Shown in pieces: positions 9,079-17,306 of a stretch of DNA of 64,000 nt (positions are counted from its first letter, which is position 1; each line of letters opens with the position of its first letter). The position numbers and the translations under genes were made by a program. Origin of the DNA: JBBRHQ01 sp963738305 (lineage in GTDB: Bacteria; Actinomycetota; Thermoleophilia; Solirubrobacterales; 70-9). The DNA is taken from NCBI GenBank assembly GCA_963738305.1, contig CAVTVU010000001.1, positions 930,001-994,000 of the forward strand, given 5' to 3'. The notes below the pieces were generated by a model. That model was not told the origin of the DNA. It was given only the letters and a program-made list of their open reading frames with translations, and ran no database searches.

Positions 9079-9281
9079 TGTATCGATGCGAGCGTTGCGG
9101 GGCCGGGTTCCATCCGCGGGCTGCCCGCAGGTGGAGTCTCTGCCCCCGGTGCCTGGCCAAGGCCCGTGTACCGGTTCCGTTGCAATTCGAGCTTGACCGA
9201 ACGCCCGTAACCGCTCCGTCGAACGGTCCCGCGCCAAGGACGCGCGACTTCGCTAGCAGACCCGCCAAATCACGCCCGTAG
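9078..9281 (+). CDS. Small Cys-rich (zinc-ribbon-like) protein
   Basis: A 67-aa protein whose ATG overlaps the TGA of the STAS gene, so it is probably co-translated. It has two CxxC knuckles, CERCG near residue 4 and CPRC near residue 22, spaced as in a treble-clef or zinc ribbon. The remaining half is basic and Pro-rich. No named family recognised. Being coupled to an anti-anti-sigma factor suggests a regulatory role, but this is inference. Confidence 0.6.
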   Translation: MYRCERCGAGFHPRAARRWSLCPRCLAKARVPVPLQFELDRTPVTAPSNGPAPRTRDFASRPAKSRP

Positions 9282-9304
9282 TTTCCGTTAGGCCGTCGCG
9301 CTAG

Positions 9305-9392
9305 GCTTTGGGTCAGCAACTGCCCGTCGGGTTCTCCAGGTTCGTCCTCCTCCTTTCGCGCAGCTGACCCAAGAGCGCAGCTGACCCAAGAG
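9305..9392 (+). repeat. Short tandem duplication with an upstream inverted copy
   Basis: CGCAGCTGACCCAAGAG occurs twice in direct tandem (9359-9375 and 9376-9392). An inverted near-copy, TTTGGGTCAGC, lies at about 9306. The array sits in the non-coding gap after the small Cys-rich gene. It could be a binding site or terminator-like fold; two units are too few for a CRISPR. Confidence 0.5.
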
Positions 9393-9456
9393 GACGAATG
9401 GATCGGAATCCCATGAACGCCACGGCGGATGCCGAGGTCGAGGCCGGCCAGGGACG

Positions 9457-9627
9457 TATGGCGCAGATCTCGAACCAGGCACTTTCCATGGCAGGGGAGC
9501 GGGAAGCGGCGTCGAGGTGGAAGCCGAGGCCGCGTGGCTACTCACGATCAAAGACGGCGCCGTCGTCCACCTTCATGCCTTTGGCACCTGGAAGCAGGCC
9601 CTCGAAGCCGCCGGGCTGTCAGATTAA
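9457..9627 (+). pseudogene. C-terminal fragment of a SnoaL/NTF2-like protein
   Basis: The frame contains HGRGAGSGVEVEAEAAWLL, TIKDGAVVHLHAFG and TWKQALEAAGLSD before a TAA. This is the order of motifs at the end of SnoaL-like proteins (strand, xIxDGKVV strand, xxEALEAAGL helix). No start codon with a ribosome site precedes it and the first half of the fold is missing. Probably a decayed gene. Confidence 0.5.
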
Positions 9628-9653
9628 GGCGTGGGCCAATTCCTCGGATCGGG

Positions 9654-10028
9654 CTAACCGGTGGGCATCTCAAGTAATTCAACGCGGTACCCGTCCGGAT
9701 CGCGGACGAAGCAGAGGCGCGAGCCTCCTTCGCGCACCGTGTAGGGCGGGCGCTCGGGCTCGATCCCCAGCTTCGCCAGCCCCTCGAGGGTTGCATCGAG
9801 GTCGTCCACCGAGACGGCGATGTGGCCGTAGCCGGTGCCGATCTCATACGGCTCCTCGCGGCCGATGTTGTAGGTGAGCTCGAGCCGGGCGCCGTCGCTG
9901 GGCAGGCCCATGAAGACGTTGATCGCCTCGTCGCCGATCGGCATCCGGCGGAGCTCCTCGAAGCCCAGCTTCTCGTAGAAGGCGACCGAGCGGTCGATGT
10001 CAACGATCCGGTAGCAGGTATGGATCAG
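9654..10028 (-). CDS. Lactoylglutathione lyase-type glyoxalase (VOC)
   Basis: VOC-fold enzyme, about 124 aa. All four metal-ligand positions of glyoxalase I are visible: His in IHTCYRI, Glu in RLELTYN, His in GHIAVSV and Glu in RVELLE. The conserved N-terminal module (VDIDRSVAFYEKLGFEELRR) lies upstream of the first in-frame ATG (9944), so that ATG is too late. The nearest upstream codon in the expected place is CTG at 10028, with an in-frame TAA just before it; no ATG, GTG or TTG is available. Either a CTG start is used or a small indel hides the true start. The substrate would be a thiol-methylglyoxal adduct; actinobacteria often use mycothiol. Confidence 0.75.
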   Translation of the reverse strand: MIHTCYRIVDIDRSVAFYEKLGFEELRRMPIGDEAINVFMGLPSDGARLELTYNIGREEPYEIGTGYGHIAVSVDDLDATLEGLAKLGIEPERPPYTVREGGSRLCFVRDPDGYRVELLEMPTG

Positions 10029-10049
10029 CTCGGAGATTCCCCGACCTTA

Positions 10050-10055
10050 TAGCCT
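10050..10055 (+). promoter_or_regulatory. -10 hexamer TAGCCT of the enolase-superfamily gene
   Basis: TAGCCT ends 8 nt before ATG 10064. The same bases read TATAAG on the other strand, toward the glyoxalase gene, so one AT-rich core may serve both divergent genes. Confidence 0.5.
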
Positions 10056-10063
10056 CGACCGCT

Positions 10064-11134
10064 ATGGGCGCCTACGAGAAGCTCGCCGACCTGCCGATCG
10101 AGATCGAGGCCTACGAGCTGGAGGGCCACGACCGCGAGTACCCGGGGGGATTCACGCGGCCCTCTACCACCGTGCGCCTGCGCGGCGGCGGCGCCGACGG
10201 CATCGGGGAGGACGTCGTCTACGACGTCCTCGACCACATCGCCCACCGCGACGCCGGCCCCGTGCACGACCTCAGCGGCCCGACGACCCTGGGCGAGGCC
10301 TGCGAGCTGCTCGGCCGGCTCGACCTGTTCGGCGATGCCGCCCCCGAGCGCGAGGCCTCCCGCCATTACCGGCGCTGGGCCTATGAGAGCGCCGCGCTCG
10401 ACCTGGCCCTGCGCCAGGCGGCGACCTCGCTTCACGAGGCGCTGGGGCGCGACCCGCGGCCGCTCCGCTTCATCTGCTCCACCCGGCTCACCTCCTTCGG
10501 CGACGAGAGCGGTTCGAGCACCGAGCCGCTGCGAAAGCGGCTGGCGAAGTACCCGACGCTCGAGTTCAAGCTCGACCCCGAGAACGACTGGGACGCCGGC
10601 CTGATCGGAGAGCTGGGCGAGCTTGCGCCGGTCAGGGTTCTCGATCTGAAGGGCCACTACCGCGGCACCCCGGTGGACGTCGAGACCGATCCGAAGCTGT
10701 ACCGCGCGGTCGCCGAAGCGTTCCCCGAGGCATATCTCGAGGACCCCGACCTGAACGAGGAGACCGGCCCGGTGCTCGAGCCCCACGCCGACCGGATCAC
10801 CTGGGACGCGCCGCTTCACTCGCTCGCCGACATCACCGGACTGGAGCGGGCGCCGAAGGCGATCAACTCGAAGCCGTCGCGCTTCGGCTCGCTGCGGGAG
10901 CTGCTCTCGATCTACGAGCACTGCGAACGGGAGGGGATCGCCGTCTACGGCGGCGGCCAGGGCGAGATCGGCCCCGGGCGCGGCCAGATTCAGTATCTGG
11001 CCTCGCTGTTTCACCACGACACGCCCAACGACGTCGCCCCCTCCGGCTACAACGACCCCGCCGTTCCGGACGGGCTGCCGGCCAGCCCGATGAACCCCGT
11101 TCCCTCGGCGATCGGCTTCCGCTGGGCCGAGTAG
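10064..11134 (+). CDS. Enolase-superfamily (mandelate racemase/muconate cycloisomerase-like) protein
   Basis: A 356-aa protein with the enolase-superfamily plan: N-terminal capping domain (about 1-125) and barrel. Candidate catalytic residues are the Lys in VLDLKGHY (near 205), Asp/Glu metal ligands in YLEDPDLNEE and WDAPL, and a second Lys in INSKPSRFG. Other features include GGQGEIGPGRGQ near the C-terminus. Reaction unknown: abstraction of an alpha-proton from a carboxylate is expected. The next gene starts 11 nt downstream of its stop. Confidence 0.75.
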   Translation: MGAYEKLADLPIEIEAYELEGHDREYPGGFTRPSTTVRLRGGGADGIGEDVVYDVLDHIAHRDAGPVHDLSGPTTLGEACELLGRLDLFGDAAPEREASRHYRRWAYESAALDLALRQAATSLHEALGRDPRPLRFICSTRLTSFGDESGSSTEPLRKRLAKYPTLEFKLDPENDWDAGLIGELGELAPVRVLDLKGHYRGTPVDVETDPKLYRAVAEAFPEAYLEDPDLNEETGPVLEPHADRITWDAPLHSLADITGLERAPKAINSKPSRFGSLRELLSIYEHCEREGIAVYGGGQGEIGPGRGQIQYLASLFHHDTPNDVAPSGYNDPAVPDGLPASPMNPVPSAIGFRWAE

Positions 11135-11137
11135 GGT
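11132..11137 (+). promoter_or_regulatory. -10 hexamer TAGGGT of the ferritin gene, overlapping a stop codon
   Basis: TAGGGT ends 7 nt before ATG 11145. Its first three bases are the TAG stop of the preceding gene, so one sequence acts as terminator codon and putative promoter core. Confidence 0.5.
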
Positions 11138-11144
11138 GCCGCGC

Positions 11145-11678
11145 ATGCCTGCGAGCAAGTTCGTCAAGACTCTGAACGAGCAGGTCGCCCACGAGTTCGC
11201 CGCCTCGCAGCAGTACATCGCGATCGCGGTGCACTACGACGCCGAGACACTCCCCCAGCTCGCCTCCTTCTTCTACCGCCAGGCGGTCGAGGAGCGAAAC
11301 CACGCGATGATGATCATCCAGTACCTGCTCGACGCCGACCACGAGGTCGCGATGCCCGGGGTCGAGAAGCCACAGGCTGACTTCACCGACACGGTCGCCC
11401 CGGTCAACCTGGCACTCCAGCAGGAGAAGCGGGTCTCCGACCAGATCGCCAACCTCGCCAAGCTCGCCCGCGAGGAGGGCGACTACCAGGGCGAGCAGTT
11501 CTTGCAGTGGTTCATCAAGGAGCAGGTCGAGGAGGTCTCCTCGATGTCGGCGCTCTTGAAGATCGTCGAGCGCGCCAGCGAGAACCCGCTGATGGCCGAG
11601 GAGTACCTCTCCCGCGAGCAAGTTGGCGAGGAGGGCTCGGACCCGACCGCGCCCACCGCCGCCGGCGGAGCGCTGTAG
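11145..11678 (+). CDS. Non-heme ferritin
   Basis: Four-helix-bundle iron-storage protein, 177 aa. Ferroxidase residues are visible: Glu in EFAASQQYIA, the paired EERNHAM (ExxH) and Glu in FIKEQVEE. It would form a 24-mer that oxidises and stores Fe(II). I prefer the ATG at 11145 over the GTG 9 nt upstream because a TANNNT hexamer sits exactly 7 nt before it. Iron storage fits the Fe-S and NiFe demand of this genome, but no direct link is shown. Confidence 0.9.
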   Translation: MPASKFVKTLNEQVAHEFAASQQYIAIAVHYDAETLPQLASFFYRQAVEERNHAMMIIQYLLDADHEVAMPGVEKPQADFTDTVAPVNLALQQEKRVSDQIANLAKLAREEGDYQGEQFLQWFIKEQVEEVSSMSALLKIVERASENPLMAEEYLSREQVGEEGSDPTAPTAAGGAL

Positions 11679-11679
11679 C

Positions 11680-12368
11680 TCAGCGTAGGCGCGAGGGCCC
11701 GGGGCGCAACCGCCTGACCCGCCGGAACTCGGCGATCTCGGGCTCGCCTTCCTCGCCGATCGACTCAATCGCGGTCGCCTCGAGGCGGGTTTCGTAGACG
11801 CCGGCGGTCTCAGCCCTCGCCGCACCTCCCGCCGGCGCGACCCGATAGGCGCCGGCGCCGGGGCGCGCGGAGACCGCGCGCACGAGCCGCGTGCCCGACC
11901 AGAGCAGGCCCGTGTGGTCGTCGAGGCCAAGCCGGCCGGCAATCCCCGCTCCACCGCGGCGAGGTAGGCGTGGCGCCGCTCGGGTTCCTGGTGGTAGTGG
12001 ACGCAGAGGCTGCCCGAGATCACCCCGAGCCCGGCGGCCACGCTCGCCTCGCCCGAGGACTTGGTGATGCCGCCGTCGAACCAGCACATCGCCCCGGCGC
12101 TCTGACCGACCAGCAGGATGTCGCGCTCCCAGGCGATCCGGAGGATCGCGGCGAGGTCGTGCGCCTCCCAGATCGCCAGCAGGTTGATCAGGCTGCCGCC
12201 GCCGACGTAGATCATCTGCTGGGAGAGCAGGTGGTCGCGCAGCGCCACCGGCCTGCGCGGCAACCGGAAGAGCGAGAGATCGGAGACGTCGCACCTCCGG
12301 GCGCCGAAGACTCCCCTGAAGCGGGCAATCTGATCTGCCGGGTCGCAGCTCGCCGTCGGCAGCAGGCC
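11680..12368 (-). pseudogene. Peptidase S51 (PepE/cyanophycinase-like), frameshifted
   Basis: Reading from 12368 the family motifs appear in order: LLPTASCDPADQIARF, MIYVGGGSLINLL, then the nucleophile elbow LVGQSAGAMCW and VHYHQEPER. After PAGLA (about 11940) the frame breaks; the rest (DDHTGLLWSGTRLV, ETRLEATAIE) continues one frame over to a TGA at 11680. The usual N-terminal GGGG segment is not recognisable either. Family enzymes are Ser peptidases of about 230 aa that cleave Asp-x dipeptides or cyanophycin-like substrates. The break is a single missing base in a G run, so it may be a sequencing error. Confidence 0.7.
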
Positions 12369-12465
12369 TGCTCGGCCGGGTCGGGGGTGGACGAGGGTGC
12401 TGCCAGCCGGAGGGACGATCGCCGGGTGCCGGGGCGGGGCGGCCCGCAGCGTCTGCGGGATCGGG

Positions 12466-13296
12466 TCAAGGCGCCCCAGCCGAGGCGATCATCACCGCGG
12501 CCTGCAGCAGCAGCTCCTCGCCGCAGCGGAACTCCTCCTCGGCGCGCTCGGTGAAGAGCTCCCGCATCCGCCGCTGGACCTCCGGGTCCTGGGCCTGAAT
12601 GCGCGCGGCGGTGCGGACGCTGCCCGCCAGCAGGTTCGCCCACAGGGACTCACCGCTGGGCACCGGCCAGGTGAACTCCAGGCGGCGCATCGCAAAGTCG
12701 CGGTCGAGCCCGGCGCCCGCGAGCAATGCCCGCGCCTCAGCCTCCTCGGCGAAGCGGGTCGGGTCCGGGGCCCCGGCCGGCAGAGCGTCCGGGCGTGCCT
12801 CGCCGACCTCCGCGAGCGTCTCGCCCGCCAGGCCGTACCAGCGGTTGCGCTCATCCTCGTCCCAGATCGAGAACGCTACGCGGCCGCCGGAGCGAAGCAC
12901 TCGGGCGAACTCGGCGGCGGCGACCTCGGGCCGGGGCAGGTGGTTGAGGACGAAGTTGGCGGCGACCACGTCGAAACCGTCCGCCTCGAACGGCAGCTCC
13001 TCGGCGTCACCGACGACGAAATCGACGCCGGGGTTTTCCCGCCTGGCCACGGCAATCATCGCCTCGGCGATGTCGATCCCGACCGGCTCCGCCCCCCGCT
13101 CCAGCGCCGCGGCGGCAACGTAGCCGGGCCCGGTGGCGACGTCGAGGACCCGATTGCCGCTCTCGAGTCGGGCCTCGTCCAGCAGCGGCTCGACCGCACG
13201 GGTGGTCAGGGCGCCGGTCAGCGAGGCGTAGGACTCGGCCTTGCGCCCCCAGCCCGCGGCCTCGAACCGCTTGAACTCCTCAGCCCCCTCGCTCAC
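12466..13296 (-). CDS. SAM-dependent class I methyltransferase
   Basis: A 276-aa methyltransferase of the UbiE/COQ5-like group. Motif I is VLDVATGPGYVA, acidic loop VGIDIAEAM, motif II-like GDAEELPFEADGFDVV and post-II LRSGGRVAFSIWD. The C-terminal third (residues 170-276) is the substrate cap. GTG start at 13296 follows TAGGAT by 7 nt. Substrate unknown. Confidence 0.87.
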   Translation of the reverse strand: MSEGAEEFKRFEAAGWGRKAESYASLTGALTTRAVEPLLDEARLESGNRVLDVATGPGYVAAAALERGAEPVGIDIAEAMIAVARRENPGVDFVVGDAEELPFEADGFDVVAANFVLNHLPRPEVAAAEFARVLRSGGRVAFSIWDEDERNRWYGLAGETLAEVGEARPDALPAGAPDPTRFAEEAEARALLAGAGLDRDFAMRRLEFTWPVPSGESLWANLLAGSVRTAARIQAQDPEVQRRMRELFTERAEEEFRCGEELLLQAAVMIASAGAP

Positions 13297-13303
13297 TCCC
13301 AGG

Positions 13304-13309
13304 ATCCTA
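13304..13309 (-). promoter_or_regulatory. -10 hexamer TAGGAT of the methyltransferase gene
   Basis: On the minus strand TAGGAT ends 7 nt before GTG 13296, the leaderless arrangement. Confidence 0.5.
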
Positions 13310-13323
13310 AGCCGCTGCGCTCA

Positions 13324-13373
13324 AGCCGAACTGCAGGTTCCGTGCACAATGGACACGGAACCTTGCGTTCGGC
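13324..13373. repeat. 50-bp palindromic intergenic element, copy 1
   Basis: Imperfect inverted repeat: outer arms GCCGAAC/GTTCGGC and inner arms AGGTTCCGTG/CACGGAACCT around a 9-nt loop. A same-length relative lies at 54656-54705 and shares the last 15 bases, AACCTTGCGTTCGGC. Both copies are intergenic, so this looks like a dispersed REP-type element. Confidence 0.7.
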
Positions 13374-13401
13374 GCCGCGGGGCCGGCCAGCGGCGAAGGG
13401 G

Positions 13402-14550
13402 CTACATCGCGCGGGAGATGATCAGGCGCTGGATCTCGTTGGTGCCCTCGTAGATCTGGGTGATCTTGGCGTCGCGCATCATCCGCTCCACCGGGTACTC
13501 GCTGACGTAGCCGTAGCCGCCCAGCACCTGCACCGCTTCCGTCGTCACCCACATCGCCGTGTCGGATGCAACCAGCTTCGCCATCGAAGACCACTTGGCC
13601 AGGTCGGGCTCGTTCCGGTCGGCCGCGGCCGAGGCCCGGTAGAGCAACTCGCGGGCGGCGGCCGTGCGGGCCTCCATCTCGGCAAGCTTGAAGGCGATCC
13701 CCTGGTGCTCGTGGATCGGCTTGCCGAAGGTCACCCGCTCCTTGGCGTAGGCATTGGCGTAGTCGGTCGCGCCCTGCGCGAGGCCGACCGCCTGGGCTCC
13801 GGCCCCCAGCCGGGTGCGCTGCAGGACGCCGAGCGCCACCCCGAGACCCTTGCCGGCCTCGCCGACGACGTTCTCAGGGGGGACCCGGACGTCCTCGAGC
13901 ACCGGCGAGCCGGTTGGCGAGCCCTTGATCCCCATCTTCTTCTCCAGGCCCCCGATCGAGAAGCCGGGGCTGTCCGCATCGACGACGAAGGCGGTGGTGC
14001 GGCGGTTCTCGCGGTCCGTCGCTGCCATCACCACGTAGAAGTCGGCGATCCCGGCGTTGGTGATCCAGTTCTTGGTCCCGTTGATCACCCACTCCTCACC
14101 GTCGAGCCTGGCGCTGGTCCGCATCGAGGCCGGGTCCGAGCCGGCCTCCGGCTCCGACAGCGCGAAGGCGGGGCTCCACTCGCCGCTCGCGCACCTCGGA
14201 AGGTAACGCTGCTTCAGCTCGTCGGAGCCGAACAGCTGGATCGGCAAGGTGCCGAGATCCTGGACCATCAGGATCAGGGCCGAGGAGGCGCAGGCCTTGG
14301 CGATCTCCTCGATCGCGATGCTCAGCATCAGCGTCCCGGTCCCGGTCCCGCCGTGCTCCTCGGAGAAGGGGAGCCCGAGAATGTCGTTCTCCGCGAACAG
14401 CTCGCGGATGTCCTGCGGGTAGGTGCCGGTGGCGTCGATCTCAGCGGCTCGCGGCGCCACCCGCTCGGCGACGATCTGGCGGATCGTCTCGCGGAAATCG
14501 AGGAACTCCTGGGGGATCGAGTAGCTGGCGGATTCGGTTGCGGTCGTCAT
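13402..14550 (-). CDS. Acyl-CoA dehydrogenase
   Basis: FAD-dependent acyl-CoA dehydrogenase, 382 aa, the family's usual length. Both PROSITE-like signatures are visible: FALSEPEAGSD near residue 130 (ALSEPEAGSDPASM) and the C-terminal QVLGGYGYVSEYPVERMMRDAKI. The catalytic Glu is probably in YEGTNEIQRL. It would introduce an alpha-beta double bond in an acyl-CoA, with electrons going to ETF. A long open frame continues upstream, but the ATG at 14550 matches family start (IPQEFLDFRETIRQ) and follows TAGCCT by 7 nt. Confidence 0.93.
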   Translation of the reverse strand: MTTATESASYSIPQEFLDFRETIRQIVAERVAPRAAEIDATGTYPQDIRELFAENDILGLPFSEEHGGTGTGTLMLSIAIEEIAKACASSALILMVQDLGTLPIQLFGSDELKQRYLPRCASGEWSPAFALSEPEAGSDPASMRTSARLDGEEWVINGTKNWITNAGIADFYVVMAATDRENRRTTAFVVDADSPGFSIGGLEKKMGIKGSPTGSPVLEDVRVPPENVVGEAGKGLGVALGVLQRTRLGAGAQAVGLAQGATDYANAYAKERVTFGKPIHEHQGIAFKLAEMEARTAAARELLYRASAAADRNEPDLAKWSSMAKLVASDTAMWVTTEAVQVLGGYGYVSEYPVERMMRDAKITQIYEGTNEIQRLIISRAM

Positions 14551-14557
14551 GGTGGGC

Positions 14558-14563
14558 AGGCTA
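14558..14563 (-). promoter_or_regulatory. -10 hexamer TAGCCT of the acyl-CoA dehydrogenase gene
   Basis: Minus-strand TAGCCT ends 7 nt before ATG 14550; no Shine-Dalgarno in between. Confidence 0.5.
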
Positions 14564-14659
14564 CCCGCCCCCCGCGTGCCGCGGCCGTCAGCTGTGAGAG
14601 TGGCGCCGGCGCTCAGCCGTGGTGCGCCGGCAGTCGAACGCGCTGCAAGTGCCCGGCGG

Positions 14660-15595
14660 TCAGCCGCCAGCCGCGACCCCGCCCTCGGCGTGGGCGAGGT
14701 CGAGGAAGTCGTAGAAGAAGTAGTCCGACTGGGAGACGATCTGGTCGTGGTACTGGTTGTAGGGAACGTGCCCCGCACCGTCGAGCGTCTCGAGAACGAC
14801 TCCGACGTTGGCGTGCAGCATGTTCGCGGCCGTGTTGACGGCCCACTGGTACGGCACGACCGAATCCGCCGTCCCGTGGAAGAAGATCCCAGGCGAGTCG
14901 CCCGAATCGAAGTAGGACTCGAAGCCCGGCGGGATGCCCCCCGAGAGGGACATGAACCCGCCCACCTTGGAGGAGAAGCCGGGGTTGCCGCTGTCACCCG
15001 GGTCGCCGGAGTTGATGCCGACCTCGATCGAGGTGACCGCTCCGGCGGAGGAGCCGCCGATCCCGATTCGGGTTGGGTCGATCCCATAGGCCGAGGCATT
15101 GGCGCGGAACCACCGGACCGCGGCCTGGGCGTCGTGCTGGGCGGCCATCGCGGCCACGATGCAGTTCTGGCTCACGTTGCTGCCGCTGCACGCCGTGGTG
15201 GCGAGCAGGCGGTAGTTGATCGAAGCCGTGACGTAGCCCTGCTTGGCGAAGTTGTTGGCGAGATCGACCATGTCGGCGGCGACCTTGTCCCCGCAGCAGA
15301 AGCTCCCTCCGTGGACCCAGATCACCACCGGGCGCTTGGTCGCCGTGTCCCCGACGGGCTGGTAGAGGTCCATCTTCAGGGCGACCGGGTTCCCCGCGAG
15401 GTCGGGGGCGCTCCCGTATTGGACGTCGTGGGTCACGCTGACGTTGTTGAAGACCTGGTCGCGGTAGCGGATCGTGCCGGCCCCGGGCGGGCGAGGAAGG
15501 CTGCACCCCGCGAGCACCGCCGCCGCGAGCAGCAGGGCAAGCAACGCCAGCGGCCTGGCGGCCGGACGCGATCTCCCAGTCGAGGCCCTACCCAT
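14660..15595 (-). CDS. Secreted alpha/beta-hydrolase lipoprotein (esterase-like)
   Basis: Predicted lipoprotein of 311 aa: Arg-rich N-region, hydrophobic core and lipobox LAGC near residue 31. The hydrolase domain has HGGSFCCGDK (oxyanion His-Gly-Gly), nucleophile elbow GGSSAG, Asp in GTADSVVPY and His in GAGHVPYN, resembling BD-FAE/carboxylesterase enzymes. Cysteines at CCGD and ACSGSNVSQNC could form disulfides outside the cell. Start chosen at 15595, 7 nt after TAGCCT; upstream in-frame sequence has no signal-peptide character. Confidence 0.87.
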   Translation of the reverse strand: MGRASTGRSRPAARPLALLALLLAAAVLAGCSLPRPPGAGTIRYRDQVFNNVSVTHDVQYGSAPDLAGNPVALKMDLYQPVGDTATKRPVVIWVHGGSFCCGDKVAADMVDLANNFAKQGYVTASINYRLLATTACSGSNVSQNCIVAAMAAQHDAQAAVRWFRANASAYGIDPTRIGIGGSSAGAVTSIEVGINSGDPGDSGNPGFSSKVGGFMSLSGGIPPGFESYFDSGDSPGIFFHGTADSVVPYQWAVNTAANMLHANVGVVLETLDGAGHVPYNQYHDQIVSQSDYFFYDFLDLAHAEGGVAAGG

Positions 15596-15602
15596 CGCAG
15601 CC

Positions 15603-15608
15603 AGGCTA
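15603..15608 (-). promoter_or_regulatory. -10 hexamer TAGCCT of the esterase lipoprotein gene
   Basis: Minus-strand TAGCCT ends 7 nt before ATG 15595. Confidence 0.5.
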
Positions 15609-15690
15609 ACGCAGCGCGCCCCGGTCGCGGGAAGTCCGGCCGAATTTCCGCCCGCCGTCGCCGACTCCCGCGGTGCTGTAGAAGTTGGCG

Positions 15691-16026
15691 ATGGCCGAAG
15701 CGGCGACCGCACCGGACGAGGTCAGGGCGCTGACCCGGGCGGGTTTCGTCGAGCTGGCCGTCGCGGGCCGATCGATCGGCCAGCGGGAGGTGCCGCTGCA
15801 CGAAGGCGCCACCCACTGCTTCGTCTCCGCGACCCTCACCCGCAGCTCACGCCATCCGGTCGGCCGGGTGGTCGGCGACCTGCTGGTGCTGGAGCCGAGC
15901 GCCTCCGGCCGCTGCCGGCGGCTGGCCTTCCGCGAGGAGCACGGCCACCACCTCGGCGGGGCGAACCACTTCGCCCTGCTCAACCACCCCGCTGTCTACG
16001 AGCGTTTGCGGGACTGGCTGGGATGA
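15691..16026 (+). CDS. Small protein resembling the C-terminus of an alpha/beta hydrolase
   Basis: A 111-aa product. The second half (VGDLLVLEPSASGRCRR, HLGGANHFALLNHPAVYERLRDWL) looks like the final His-bearing segment of actinobacterial lipase-like hydrolases; the nucleophile half is absent. It may be a decayed gene or a real small protein. The ATGA overlap with the downstream glycosyltransferase argues that it is still translated. ATG 15691 is chosen over TTG 15685 without strong evidence. Confidence 0.5.
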   Translation: MAEAATAPDEVRALTRAGFVELAVAGRSIGQREVPLHEGATHCFVSATLTRSSRHPVGRVVGDLLVLEPSASGRCRRLAFREEHGHHLGGANHFALLNHPAVYERLRDWLG

Positions 16027-17306
16027 GCAAGACATTCGTCTTCTTCCCCGAGGGGGCATTCGGGCCGACCAACAACTGCGTCGGGATCGGCGACGTCCTG
16101 CGGCGCCGCGGCCACCGGGTCGTTTTCATCATCGAGGAGTCCTTCGCCGGGACACTCGAGGAGAAGGGCTTCGAGGAGCGGCTGATGCGGCTGCAACCAC
16201 CCTCCGGCGAGGAGGACGAGGAGGACCCTGGGCAGTTCTGGAAGGACTTCATCCGCGACACCTCGCCGGTCTTCCGCAGGCCGACGATCGAGCAGCTCGA
16301 GGGGTTCATCGCCCCCACCTTCGGAGCGCTGGTGGAGGGGGCCAAGCAAGTCGACGATCGCCTGGTCGAGATCATCGGCGAGGTCGAGCCCGACGTGGTC
16401 GTCGAAGACAACGTCGTCGCCTTCCCGGCGCTGCCGGCCTCGGGGCGCCCGTGGGTGCGGATCGTCAGCTGCAACCCGACCGAGATCCGCGACCCCGAGG
16501 TCCCGCCGCCCTTCTCCGGTTACCCGGTCGCCGACCGCTCGGGCTGGCCCCCCTACGAGGACGAGTACCGGCTCACGCTGGGGGACCTGCACACCGATTT
16601 CGACTCGTTCTGCCGGGAGCGCGGGGCGCCGGCGCTGCCGGAGATGGAGTTCATCCACACCTCGCCCTGGCTCAATCTCTGGATCTACCCCGACGAGGCC
16701 GACTACCGGCGCGCCCAGCCGCTCGGGGAGACCTGGCACGACCTCCAGTCGAGCGTCCGCGCGACCGAGGAGGCCTGGCAGATGCCGGAGCCGCTGGTCT
16801 CGGGCGAGGGCCCGCTCGTCTATCTGAGCCTCGGGTCGTTGGGCTCGGCCGATATCGAGTTGATGCGCAGCCTGATCGACATCCTTGCCGCCAGTCCCTA
16901 CCGGGTGATCGTCTCCAAGGGGCCCCTGCACGACCAGCTCGAGCTGGCGCCAAACATGATCGGGGAGGAGTTCCTCCCGCAGACCTCGATCCTGCCGCTG
17001 GTCGACCTGGTGATCACCCACGGCGGAAACAACACTGTCACCGAGTGCCTTCACTTCGGCCGCCCGATGGTCGTGCTGCCGCTGTTCTGGGACCAGCACG
17101 ACAACGCCGCGCGGATCGACGAGACGGGGTTGGGGATTCGCCTCGACACGTACGGCCACGAGCCCGTCGAGCTGACCGGGGCGATCGACCGGCTTCTCGC
17201 CGACCAGGATCTGAAGGCCAGGCTGGACGCGATCGGCGGACGGCTGCGGGCGGCCCAGGGGACCGCCCGCGCAGCCGACCTGCTGGAAGCCATCGAGCCC
17301 TCCTAG
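16023..17306 (+). CDS. MGT/UGT-type glycosyltransferase
   Basis: GT-B glycosyltransferase of the macrolide/UDP-glucuronosyl family (GT1), 427 aa. The nucleotide-sugar donor motif near the C-terminus reads THGGNNTVTECLHFGRPMVVLPLFWDQHDNA with HGGNN at about residues 324-328; the acceptor-binding N-domain begins FVFFPEGAFGPTNN. It would glycosylate a lipid or small hydrophobic acceptor in the cytoplasm. ATG overlaps the previous stop. Its TAG shares the palindrome CTAG (17303-17306) with the stop of the convergent lipoprotein gene. Confidence 0.87.
   Translation: MSKTFVFFPEGAFGPTNNCVGIGDVLRRRGHRVVFIIEESFAGTLEEKGFEERLMRLQPPSGEEDEEDPGQFWKDFIRDTSPVFRRPTIEQLEGFIAPTFGALVEGAKQVDDRLVEIIGEVEPDVVVEDNVVAFPALPASGRPWVRIVSCNPTEIRDPEVPPPFSGYPVADRSGWPPYEDEYRLTLGDLHTDFDSFCRERGAPALPEMEFIHTSPWLNLWIYPDEADYRRAQPLGETWHDLQSSVRATEEAWQMPEPLVSGEGPLVYLSLGSLGSADIELMRSLIDILAASPYRVIVSKGPLHDQLELAPNMIGEEFLPQTSILPLVDLVITHGGNNTVTECLHFGRPMVVLPLFWDQHDNAARIDETGLGIRLDTYGHEPVELTGAIDRLLADQDLKARLDAIGGRLRAAQGTARAADLLEAIEPS

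Noticed and set aside
9359..9392. Tandem 17-bp units as a CRISPR array
   Set aside because: Only two units with no spacers and no cas genes in the window.
12397..14838. 813-codon open frame on the plus strand
   Set aside because: Shadow of the methyltransferase and acyl-CoA dehydrogenase genes, which have clear motifs on the other strand.
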